From positions 1-64,000 of the forward strand of contig CADCHQ010000004.1 of assembly GCA_902801325.1 (NCBI GenBank): DNA of 64,000 bases, read 5' to 3'. Position 1 is the stretch's first letter. Each line of letters begins with the position of its first letter. The notes beneath the pieces are model-generated. The model searched no databases. It worked only from the letters and a program-made list of their open reading frames with translations, and was not told the DNA's origin. The translations under genes and the position numbers were made by a program. Shown piece after piece: positions 8,557 to 18,500 of this stretch. The stretch is from an uncultured Bacteroidales bacterium (GTDB taxonomy: Bacteria > Bacteroidota > Bacteroidia > Bacteroidales > Bacteroidaceae).

Positions 8557-9051
8557 CTACTTGACCACTTCGGGCGTCCAGCACTTGAAGAAGCGGATTA
8601 CGCGTTCTTGACTGTAACCGTTGCCTTCTTCGAGGAAGCTCGAGTCTTGGGTGTGGATTACGCGTCCTTCCTGATTCAGTACGACGAAGACGGGAAAACC
8701 GAAGCGCATGGGATTGCCCAGTCGTTGCATCGAGGCATCAGTAAGTTGCTGTCGGGCTTCGTCGCCCTTGTTGCGCGGGTCGTAGTTGACGTGGATGAAG
8801 ACGAAGTTATCTTCGATGATGCGACTGACGGTGGTGTCTCGCTTGGCAAAATCGGCAAAGCGCAAGCACCAAGGACACCAGTTTCCACCCACCTGACACA
8901 CAACGAACTTACCTTCCGTCCGTGCTCGAGCGAGCGCTTGGTCAATCTGTTCCAGTGGGTTCGCCTTTTCGTCATACACGCGAGGCAGTCCTGTCTGTGC
9001 CATCGCCGTGATTGTGCAGCAGAGCACGATTGCAGTCAATATCTTTCTCAT
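8557..9051 (-). CDS. Secreted thioredoxin-like protein
   Basis: A signal peptide (MRKILTAIVLCCTITAMAQ, cut near residue 19) is followed by a thioredoxin fold with the redox motif CPWC at residues 59-62 (GNWCPWCLRF). A cis-proline segment (FGFPVFVVLNQEGRVIHTQDS) lies near residues 117-137. The W-C-x-W-C context fits the thioredoxin_7/DUF255-like group. Probably a periplasmic disulfide reductase or isomerase; the partner is unknown. A TATCTTTG box on the minus strand (9075-9082) lies 24 nt before the start and is divergent from the aldolase promoter. Confidence 0.85.
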   Translation of the reverse strand: MRKILTAIVLCCTITAMAQTGLPRVYDEKANPLEQIDQALARARTEGKFVVCQVGGNWCPWCLRFADFAKRDTTVSRIIEDNFVFIHVNYDPRNKGDEARQQLTDASMQRLGNPMRFGFPVFVVLNQEGRVIHTQDSSFLEEGNGYSQERVIRFFKCWTPEVVK

Positions 9052-9074
9052 ACTTGTTTAATTTTTCTTCGGCA

Positions 9075-9134
9075 CAAAGATACGAAGAAATAATCAATTA
9101 ATCGTTCGTGTTTCGTGATTTGTTCGTAACTTTG
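9075..9134. promoter_or_regulatory. Divergent -7 boxes between thioredoxin-like and aldolase genes
   Basis: The minus strand carries TATCTTTG (9075-9082) before the thioredoxin-like gene. The plus strand carries TAACTTTG (9127-9134), 21 nt before the aldolase ATG. Neither has a clean TTG 20 nt upstream, so only the -7 elements are supported. Confidence 0.5.
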
Positions 9135-9154
9135 CATCCGAAAATCAATATGTT

Positions 9155-10234
9155 ATGACAAATTCAACCTTTTTACCCCCTTCGTTTGAAAGTGATTACA
9201 ACAACGGAGCACATCCCGAAGTGCTTCGCCATTTGGTGGAAACCAATGAGGCGCAGAGTGCTTCGTATGGCTTCGATGTGTGGAGTGAGAGTGCAAGGGA
9301 GAAGATTCGCGAGGCGTGCGAGTGCCCACAGGCAGACATCTTCTTCCTGGCAGGCGGAACTCAGGCTAATGCAACGGTCATCGATGCTTTGCTGAGGCCT
9401 TATCAAGCTGTGATTGCCGTTGAGACGGCACACATCAACGTTCACGAGTCGGGGGCAGTCGAGGCAAGCGGACACAAAGTCATAGCCCTGCCTTCGCACG
9501 AAGGACGAATGACGGCCGACGACCTGCGTGCCTATCTCAAACGATTCTTTTCCGACCCCACGTGGGAACACATGGCTGTGCCGGGAATGGTGTATGTGAC
9601 TATGCCCACGGAAATGGGTACTATATATAATAAGGTAGAACTGGAAGCCATCTATGACGTTTGCCGAGAGTATCAGATGCCGCTCTATATCGATGGCGCA
9701 CGACTGGCTTATGGCTTGATGGCAAAGGGATGCGATTTCGACCTTGCATGGATGGCTCATCATTGCGATGCCTTCTATATTGGCGGAACGAAATGCGGTG
9801 CCTTGTGTGGCGAAGCGGTAGTGTTTCCGCAATGGACAGTGGACAATGGACAAATGACAATTACTCCTAAGGGATTCTTCACACATGTGAAGGCTCATGG
9901 TGCTTTGTTGGCAAAGAGTCGTGTGGCAGGCGTTCAGTTCGATGCATTGTTTACGGATGGCCTTTACTTCCGTATTGGTCAGTATGCCATCGATATGGCG
10001 ATGAAGTTGAGAGACATCTTCGAGAAGCATGGTTACGAGGTGAAGCCTTCGCCTACAAACCAGCAGTTCGTTGTCCTTGAGAACTCGCAGATGCAGGCTC
10101 TGATGAAGCGTGTACTGTTCGAGACTTGGGAACCACTCGACGACAACCACACCCTCTGCCGTTTTGTCACCAGTTGGGCAACGAAGGAAGCCGACTTGCA
10201 AGTTCTCGACGATGCTCTTGCTATCGCGATGTAA
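9155..10234 (+). CDS. ltaE: Low-specificity L-threonine aldolase-like PLP enzyme
   Basis: A fold-type I PLP enzyme of the aromatic amino-acid beta-eliminating lyase/threonine aldolase family, expected to cleave L-threonine (and allo-threonine) to glycine and acetaldehyde. Motifs seen are FLAGGTQANATVIDALL (cofactor phosphate region), HINVHESGAVEASGHKV, LYIDGARLAYGL (PLP-binding Asp), and YIGGTKCGAL, holding the Schiff-base Lys. Length is 359 residues. Residues ~226-235 (about QWTVDNGQMT) are encoded by four heptanucleotide units (9832-9859), inserted between AVVFP and the conserved PKGFFT segment. The frame is intact, so the protein is probably functional. Confidence 0.88.
   Translation: MTNSTFLPPSFESDYNNGAHPEVLRHLVETNEAQSASYGFDVWSESAREKIREACECPQADIFFLAGGTQANATVIDALLRPYQAVIAVETAHINVHESGAVEASGHKVIALPSHEGRMTADDLRAYLKRFFSDPTWEHMAVPGMVYVTMPTEMGTIYNKVELEAIYDVCREYQMPLYIDGARLAYGLMAKGCDFDLAWMAHHCDAFYIGGTKCGALCGEAVVFPQWTVDNGQMTITPKGFFTHVKAHGALLAKSRVAGVQFDALFTDGLYFRIGQYAIDMAMKLRDIFEKHGYEVKPSPTNQQFVVLENSQMQALMKRVLFETWEPLDDNHTLCRFVTSWATKEADLQVLDDALAIAM
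9832..9859. repeat. Heptanucleotide array inside ltaE
   Basis: Four units, ATGGACA GTGGACA ATGGACA AATGACA, with an exact 7-nt period. Confidence 0.85.
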
Positions 10235-10254
10235 AATGTCAAATGTTAAATGTA
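10234..10254. repeat. Heptanucleotide array after ltaE
   Basis: Three units, AAATGTC AAATGTT AAATGTA, beginning at the last base of the ltaE stop codon, in the 58-nt gap before the next gene. Confidence 0.8.
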
Positions 10255-10292
10255 AGGACTAAGCATTCAACTTTTTACTTTCAAACTCTCCA

Positions 10293-10856
10293 TTGATCTA
10301 CGAATCTCATCCTCTGCAACCCTTCCTGCCCTCCAACGGTCGCATACTATTTCTCGGCAGTTTTCCTCCACCTAAGGCAAGGTGGTCGATGGAGTTCTTT
10401 TATCCTAACTGGATCAATGATTTCTGGCGTGTGATGGGCTTTATCCACTTTGCCGATGCCCAGCACTTCGTGGTCTCAGACGAGAAGCGTTTCGACAGGG
10501 AACGCATCATCGAGTTTTGCCTCGAAAAGGGATTGGGATTCTACGACACTGCTACACGCGTTTGTCGCCTCAAGGACAATGCTTCGGACGACCATCTGGA
10601 GATTGTAGAACCCACAGACATCGGTTCACTTCTCAGTCAGATGCCTCATTGTCACGATATTGTGACCACTGGCGGAAAAGCAAGCGAGGAACTGCAGAAG
10701 CAATTGGGCTTCCTCATGCCCAAGATTGGAGAATATGCCGAAGGCGAGGCCTTTGGTCGCACACTCCGCTGGTGGCGCATGCCCAGCACTAGTCGGGCTT
10801 ATCCCTTGAAACTGGAAAAGAAAGCAGCTTATTACGCCCAACTTTTTAAGGCTTAA
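10293..10856 (+). CDS. Uracil-DNA glycosylase superfamily protein
   Basis: 187 residues with the uracil-DNA-glycosylase fold. RILFLGSFPPPKARWSMEFFYPN near the N-terminus corresponds to the water-activating loop (GSFPP). DIVTTGGKASEELQKQLG is the central strand, and WWRMPSTSRAYP resembles the C-terminal H/N-P-S-P-type leucine loop with its usual His replaced by Met-Pro. It belongs to the Mug/DUF-type members rather than classical Ung. A role in removing deaminated bases is inferred. The only usable start before the conserved region is TTG at 10293, because the frame closes at 10260-10262 with no ATG in between. Confidence 0.75.
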   Translation: MIYESHPLQPFLPSNGRILFLGSFPPPKARWSMEFFYPNWINDFWRVMGFIHFADAQHFVVSDEKRFDRERIIEFCLEKGLGFYDTATRVCRLKDNASDDHLEIVEPTDIGSLLSQMPHCHDIVTTGGKASEELQKQLGFLMPKIGEYAEGEAFGRTLRWWRMPSTSRAYPLKLEKKAAYYAQLFKA

Positions 10857-10870
10857 TCCTCATTCCCGGA

Positions 10871-11024
10871 AGGCTTAGGTACGATGGCAATCGAACCTAT
10901 GTTCATTGGCCCTCGAACCTATGTTCATTAGTCCTCGAACCTTAGGTGCAAACTTGTAGAACCTGAGGCCTATACTTGCAGAACCTTAGGCTCAAACTTG
11001 CAGAACCTTAGGTACAAAAGAATA
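10871..11024. repeat. 22-bp-period direct-repeat array at a convergent junction
   Basis: Six units begin with GAACCT at 10893, 10915, 10937, 10959, 10981 and 11003, so the spacing is exactly 22 nt each time. A degenerate unit precedes them at about 10871. The first units run GAACCTATGTTCATTG and later ones GAACCTTAGG followed by TNCAAACTTGCA. The same repeat with the same 22-nt phase occurs at 50966-51031. The array lies between the stop codons of two convergent genes and has no open frame. Confidence 0.9.
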
Positions 11025-11060
11025 AGCCCTCAGGCCTTCGTGAAGAGAACCTAAGGGCTT
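11024..11060. terminator. Hairpin between convergent genes
   Basis: AAGCCCTCAGG (11024-11034) pairs with CCTAAGGGCTT (11050-11060) across a 15-nt loop, with one mismatched pair. There is no strong T-run, so it may be a weak terminator or an end-stabilising stem for the ABC-F mRNA, whose stop is at 11092. Confidence 0.45.
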
Positions 11061-11091
11061 ACTGAATAAGGCTTATGGATGATGTCAATCG

Positions 11092-13190
<2,099 letters not shown>

Positions 13191-13211
13191 AATCAAAGCC
13201 TTATTTGCCCA

Positions 13212-13269
13212 CAAAGGTACAATATTAAATTAAAAATTAAAAATTAAAGATTAAAAATTACTATCTTTG
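13212..13269. promoter_or_regulatory. Divergent -7 boxes flanking a heptanucleotide array
   Basis: Minus-strand TACCTTTG (13212-13219) serves cdd, and plus-strand TATCTTTG (13262-13269) serves the LysM protein. The region where a -33 element would lie for both is filled by the AAATTAA array at 13227-13260. Confidence 0.6.
13227..13260. repeat. Heptanucleotide array between divergent promoters
   Basis: AAATTAA three times, then AGATTAA and AAATTA, with an exact 7-nt period. It ends one base before the TATCTTTG box. Confidence 0.9.
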
Positions 13270-13293
13270 CACCTGGAAACAAACGATTATGGC

Positions 13294-14235
13294 ATGAAAC
13301 GCATCCTATTACTCCTCTTCATCCTTCATTCTTCACTCTTCGCTCTTCACTTGCATTCCCAGCGTCCCAATCAGGCCTATTGGGAATACATCGAGAAGTA
13401 TCGGAGTATGGCTCAGGACCAGATGATGCGCCATCGCATACCTGCCAGTATTACATTGGCTCAGGGCTTGCTGGAGAGTGCGGCAGGAAGGAGTGAACTT
13501 GCCTTGAAGGCAAACAACCATTTCGGTATTAAGGTTGGGACGGGATGGACAGGTCCGTATGTGATAAAGAGTGACGACAGACCAGACGACCGCTTCCGTA
13601 AATATAATAATGTAGCAGAGAGTTACGAAGACCATTCTCAGTTCCTCTTGAAGCCTCGTTATGCCAGTCTCTTCAAACTGAATATTACGGACTATAAGGG
13701 ATGGGCAAATGGCTTGAAGCAATGTGGCTATGCCACCAGTCCTACGTATGCCCAGCAACTGATAACCATTATCGAGAACTATGGTCTGCATCAGTATGAT
13801 TCGCATAACCGCCATTATTACCAGACGGTTGGTGCAACTACTGCTGCACAACCTACAACCCGCGAACTGGCCGAACAGGCTTTCTATGCCACGCATCCCG
13901 TTTATGCCTGCAACAAGAACTATTACATCGTGGTTCAGCCAGGCGACAATTTCCCAATCATTTCTATGATGACGGGCATCTCGAAGCGCAAACTCCGCAA
14001 GTATAACGAACTTCCCAAGAAATATGTTCCGCAGGCGGGCGATGTCCTATTCCTGCAGAAGAAACGTTCCAAAGCCGATAAGTCGTTCAAGGGCATTCCT
14101 CATATCGTTCAGGAAGGCGAATCGATGTACGACATTGCCCAGCGTTATGGAATGAAGGTGGCAAGCCTGTACAAACTCAATAGTCTTCCTGCTGACTACA
14201 TGCCCCAGCCGGGTCACATGCTACGCGTTTACTAA
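13294..14235 (+). CDS. Secreted glucosaminidase with two LysM domains
   Basis: A peptidoglycan hydrolase of the GH73-like mannosyl-glycoprotein endo-beta-N-acetylglucosaminidase family. Domain order over 313 residues is: signal peptide (~1-22), glucosaminidase domain (~30-165) with the catalytic Glu in AQGLLESAAGRSELA and NNHFGIKV, then LysM 1 (~208-255) and LysM 2 (~265-313, IVQEGESMYDIAQRYGMKVASL). It probably cleaves septal or lateral glycan strands in the periplasm. The start is the ATG at 13294; the TTG at 13267 overlaps the -7 box TATCTTTG and would lie upstream of the transcript. The hydrophobic core of the signal peptide is encoded by five heptanucleotide units (13317-13351). Confidence 0.93.
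   Translation: MKRILLLLFILHSSLFALHLHSQRPNQAYWEYIEKYRSMAQDQMMRHRIPASITLAQGLLESAAGRSELALKANNHFGIKVGTGWTGPYVIKSDDRPDDRFRKYNNVAESYEDHSQFLLKPRYASLFKLNITDYKGWANGLKQCGYATSPTYAQQLITIIENYGLHQYDSHNRHYYQTVGATTAAQPTTRELAEQAFYATHPVYACNKNYYIVVQPGDNFPIISMMTGISKRKLRKYNELPKKYVPQAGDVLFLQKKRSKADKSFKGIPHIVQEGESMYDIAQRYGMKVASLYKLNSLPADYMPQPGHMLRVY
13317..13351. repeat. Heptanucleotide array encoding a signal-peptide core
   Basis: CTTCATC CTTCATT CTTCACT CTTCGCT CTTCACT: five units of exactly 7 nt, translated as FILHSSLFALH within residues ~8-20 of the LysM glucosaminidase. Confidence 0.85.
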
Positions 14236-14250
14236 TTGACGTTTCCATAT

Positions 14251-14292
14251 GATAAGAGCCGAATCAAATCCGATCCGGCTCTATCTTTTGTC
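14251..14292 (+). terminator. Terminator of the LysM glucosaminidase gene
   Basis: AGAGCCG (14255-14261) pairs with CGGCTCT (14276-14282), extended by GAT/ATC, and is followed by ATCTTTTGTCTT. It sits between convergent genes. Confidence 0.7.
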
Positions 14293-14317
14293 TTATTACA
14301 TAAGCATCTTGCAGGAT

Positions 14318-15595
14318 TCACTCGCCCTTCATCGTATGGGCAGGAAACATGAGCATAAGGGCTGGTAAAGCACTGCCGCCATAGCTTTCTACCACGTCTG
14401 TGCTTTCAGTTTTCTTCAGGAAATCACCACCTTGCAAGCCACGTTCCTTATCGCGGTTATCCCACGCCTTTTGCATGTTGCGTTGTATATAATTAAGGTA
14501 TGTCTTCTGCTGAAAATCGTATACAACCATAGGAAGGTACTGGGCAAGAATTGCAGTATAGATGCCTTGCTCATAACCGTTTTCATAATTTAGAATCCGT
14601 TCGTCAGTGGAATTAACCATTTTGTCGAACACATACTCAGTGCCATTCAGGGCATTGGCCTTGTATTTGCTTTCGCCCGTAATTTTATAGAGCAGGCAAC
14701 TTGCACCAATGTAAGTGGCTTGGTTGTAGAGGTGGTCGGAGTATTCTGCCTTGCCCCCATGAATGCCGTCGGCAACACGCCCGTTTTCTGGCACCAATGT
14801 CTTGCTGGCCCAGCCATAAATCTCAATCGCCTTCTCCAAATACCATTCTTTGGTTTGATAGGTAGGTCGCACATCTGTGGGTGCAACACGTCCTTCAGGA
14901 ACAAGTTGATGAAGCAGGCAGGCGGCTGTCACGGTTGGGAAGTTGATGCAAGAAGAACGGAAGTCGCCTGGGTGGTGAGGACGGGCATGTGCAATAGGTT
15001 GCCACTCCCAGAACATACCGCCACTCGAACGCCCACTGAAACGGGCAGGGTCGGCATAGGAACCGTCATCGCCTACGATAGCACTCCCGTACCAAACACG
15101 GCAAAAGCTCTTCTCTGATAGCGTGAGGTATTCTGCCTTGCCAAAGGTCTGATAGGCTCGTGCCAAAGCACACGTCCACCACATGATGTCGTCATAGACA
15201 AACCATCCGTTATTGGTATTGGAATCGTGGAAGTTGAAGTTTACGTAATGTTCCTTTTCGCCTTTGAATATGCTATCGTGCAACTTCTTGTACTTCCTTG
15301 TCAACGCCTTGTTACCCTCCGTCTTGGCACGGTTGTAGGCATTGATGACCATATCGTAATAGATGGCTTGACACCAAATGGCAGCAGCGCAACCCGACTT
15401 GTCGTTGTCGCGTGCTCCGTTGCCACGATGGTGAGCCGACTTTTGTTCCGTATCGACCTTATAGATGTTTAGGGTCTTGTCCAGAAGTGCTGCGTTGAAG
15501 TCGTCGTATGCTTTCCATTGCATTGCATCCGTAATCGTGAACGTCTGTGCGGACACGCTTGCGGAACAAATGAGGGCACACAACAGAGACTTCAT
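14318..15595 (-). CDS. Secreted GH76 alpha-1,6-mannanase-like hydrolase
   Basis: A signal peptide (MKSLLCALICSASVSAQ) precedes an (alpha/alpha)6-barrel catalytic domain of family GH76, 425 residues in all. The hallmark adjacent aspartates lie in GWFVYDDIMWWTCALARAY (~residue 130). Other matches are GRSSGGMFWEWQPIAHAR and the repeated helical pairs around NATGAW-like segments. Family members cleave alpha-1,6-mannan backbones of fungal or actinobacterial origin. The start overlaps the stop of the upstream peptidase gene by 4 nt (ATGA), so the two are co-expressed, an unusual pairing of a glycanase with a large protease. Confidence 0.85.
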   Translation of the reverse strand: MKSLLCALICSASVSAQTFTITDAMQWKAYDDFNAALLDKTLNIYKVDTEQKSAHHRGNGARDNDKSGCAAAIWCQAIYYDMVINAYNRAKTEGNKALTRKYKKLHDSIFKGEKEHYVNFNFHDSNTNNGWFVYDDIMWWTCALARAYQTFGKAEYLTLSEKSFCRVWYGSAIVGDDGSYADPARFSGRSSGGMFWEWQPIAHARPHHPGDFRSSCINFPTVTAACLLHQLVPEGRVAPTDVRPTYQTKEWYLEKAIEIYGWASKTLVPENGRVADGIHGGKAEYSDHLYNQATYIGASCLLYKITGESKYKANALNGTEYVFDKMVNSTDERILNYENGYEQGIYTAILAQYLPMVVYDFQQKTYLNYIQRNMQKAWDNRDKERGLQGGDFLKKTESTDVVESYGGSALPALMLMFPAHTMKGE

Positions 15596-18500
15596 CGTAC
15601 GAGCACCTTGCTGTGATTCACAATGTAGATGCCTCTCCGTGCAGGAATGCTGGCAGAGGTCTCAAGCCAGTCGGCAAAGATGGTCTTTCCAGAGAGGTCG
15701 GAGACCACTACGCGTTGAGGCTTATTCACGCGGATGTTGATGTATCCAAGTCCTCCTGCGGCTTCCAGTGTGGGTTCAGCAGTTAATGTGGGCGTGCAGA
15801 TGGCGTCGGGATCAGTGCCTTCGCCATAGATGAGTTCCTTATACTGCAAGACGAACTTTCCTACAGCCACACATTTCTTGTCAGTCATGTTCGCAATGAG
15901 ACCGAGACTCACGGTAGTGGGTTCCTCGAGCATGAAGGTTACAGACTGACTTTCGGCAAGTGGAGACCATGCAAGCGCTTCAGCGGACAATTTGTCAGTG
16001 ATGGGCAGTTCATCGCCCACAGCTGCAGCTATATACGTGCCATCGGGAAGCCAGTTGTAATAGTATGTGTCGCCGTCTCGGTCAGCCGTGAATGTGTACT
16101 GTCCTGCTGGGAGTTCCACGGTCTGGAATATCATCAGGTCCTTGATGTTCTCCTCGAATCCTGAATAAGTGTCCTCGAGTGTGAGGTAGTTGTTCTTTTC
16201 AGCATCCACGTGCCATTCGGTCAGGACGTTTCCGTTCTTGACGGTGTTCAGTTGTTTCCAAGGCGAAGTGGTGTTGTTCATCAGCAGTTTCAGGTAACGA
16301 CTGCTGTTGGCAGGATTTACCGTACCCGAACCCGTCTTGAACGGGTGTTTGTAATTCTTCAGGTAGTTGGCAGTAACATCTTGCATAGTGCCTCGAGGAT
16401 TGAGGTAGAAGATGCCGAGCGTGTTGTCCCAAGCGTCGCCGTCAGGACCAAAGTTTATGCGCTTGCCCGTAATCCCGTGAGCAGAGCGGTCGATAACGTC
16501 TCCACTGTTCTGGTTAAAGTCGTAGTAGAGTAGGAGGGTTTCGACATCGGCAGGTGTGCTGATGGGTTCGTTGGCGATGGTGATGATGTCCTTCTCCGCA
16601 TAGGTTTTGTTCCAAACGCGGAGTTCGTCGATGATGCCATTGAAGGGGTGTTCTGTTCCGCCAATGGTGAAGTGCTCGAGGACGGGAACAGAGCTTCCCA
16701 CACGCACGCTGGTGATTCTCTTTCCGTCGCGATAGATGATGGCATTGCTCGACCTGAAGGTGACGGCGTAATGGTGCCATTCGTCGAAGATGACGGTACC
16801 TGCAGGACTGACTCCGTTCACTCCGTCAACGTCGATGGAAATCTCACCCGTAGGCTTCACATAGAGTTGCAGCGTTGAGGCCTTGTCGCCGATGTGGAAA
16901 CTGTTGTCGTTGATGCGACCAGGATACATCCACCAGTCAATGGTAAAGGCCTTTACAGCCTCCGAACCGAATGGAGATGTGGCTTCTACAAGGTCGTCAA
17001 CCCCATCGAAGTGGAGTCCTGTCTGGCCGTCGGCATTGCAGACGACGACCGCTTTCTTGCGGGTAATCTGGTCGGAACCTTTGACGTTGGAGACAGAGAG
17101 CGTGACATCGTAGATGCCTGGCTCGTTGATGATTACGCTCTTGTTCTGACCCTGATAGCGATAGATTTCGAGATTGCTGGCGAGGTCCCACGTCCAGTTG
17201 TCAGGACTATATTTCGAGGCGTCGAAGAGACTGATGGGTTGTCCCTTGACAACGATGTTGTTCTGGATGTCGAACGCGGCCTTTGGTGCAACAGCATTCA
17301 CACTTACGCGCTTGGTCACAGAGGTCCTGCCTTCCGTGTTGATGGCCGTAAGCTTGACTTCATAAGTACCGTTGGCAGAGAAGGTTGCACCTGCGTTGAC
17401 AGTCTTCACGACGGGAATGTCTGCCCCCTCGATTTCCCATTCGTAGGATGCTGCCTCGATGGGTGTGGAGGTGTTGATGAAGGTGACGTGCTCTCCTGCA
17501 CCAATATCACCTTCAGGTGTGGTAAAGTCTACCGTTGGCAGTACTGCAGGCTCGACATCGATGGTATCTTCCTTCTCGGCCGTTTCGCCATAGAGGCTTG
17601 TGGTTTGCAACTTGATGATTTGCTTGCCTGCTTGCGTGAACACGATGACAGGACTGACAGTTCCCTGCATCGTAGGTTCGTCTGTGCCAGTGAAAGTCCA
17701 ACTGCGCTGTGCTGTGTTCATGGCACTCTGGTCAGTGATGGCAAAAGGTTTGCCTACTGTTGCCGTTTGGGCACAGGTGAAGTCGGCTGTAGTGGTTGTG
17801 GCAAGTGGGTTCTTGGAATTGCCAATGGGTGCTGACTCCTGCGAGAAAGTGCTTGCTCCGATAACCTCGGCATCGCAGTTGCCACAGGCGTCGATGAGGT
17901 AGATGGGGTCACCCTCACTGCCCGTCCCGCGCGTGTTCATCTTATAATAATGTACGAGGTCGGCATAGAGTGTGGGGTTGGCAATGTCCTGCTGGTATGC
18001 GTCCTTAATCTCGGCTTGTGAGAGTGCTCTGTTCCAGAAGCGGAACTCGTCGATGTATGCATTCCAAGGCGAATCGTACACTTTCTTGTAGTTCGTGGTT
18101 GTTCCTTCCGTCTCGCCAATCAGGAGTCGGGCAGGTCCCTTGATGCCGTAGTGACTATAGCTGTTTGCCCAGTTGAGTCGGCGTATTCCGTTGACATAGA
18201 GTCGGGTATAGAGCCCTTCAACTACGATGGCAATGTGTCGGAAACTGCCTGGACTGATGGGTGTAGTAACGCGTGAGTACGAGCCTCCATCCTGACCGAT
18301 CTCGATGTAGTTGCCCTTCGTAATCTTGAAGAAGTATGTGGTGGTGTCGGCCTTGATGCGGAAACCATATTCGTCGTCGGTTGCATTGCCGTTTGCCCAT
18401 AGCCAGAACTCGATGGTGAAGTTCTCCAGTGAACGCTCTATGAACTGAGGAATGAGGAGTTTTGTACCAGGACGCAGTCGTGCGATTTCGTTCTCACGCG

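Noticed and set aside
9173..10201. 342-residue minus-strand frame opposite the aldolase gene
   Set aside because: Complementary shadow of a strongly supported PLP enzyme; composition rich in His, Cys and Ser.
10871..11024. CRISPR array
   Set aside because: The 22-nt units are contiguous and degenerate, with no constant repeat plus unique spacer pattern, and no cas genes are present.
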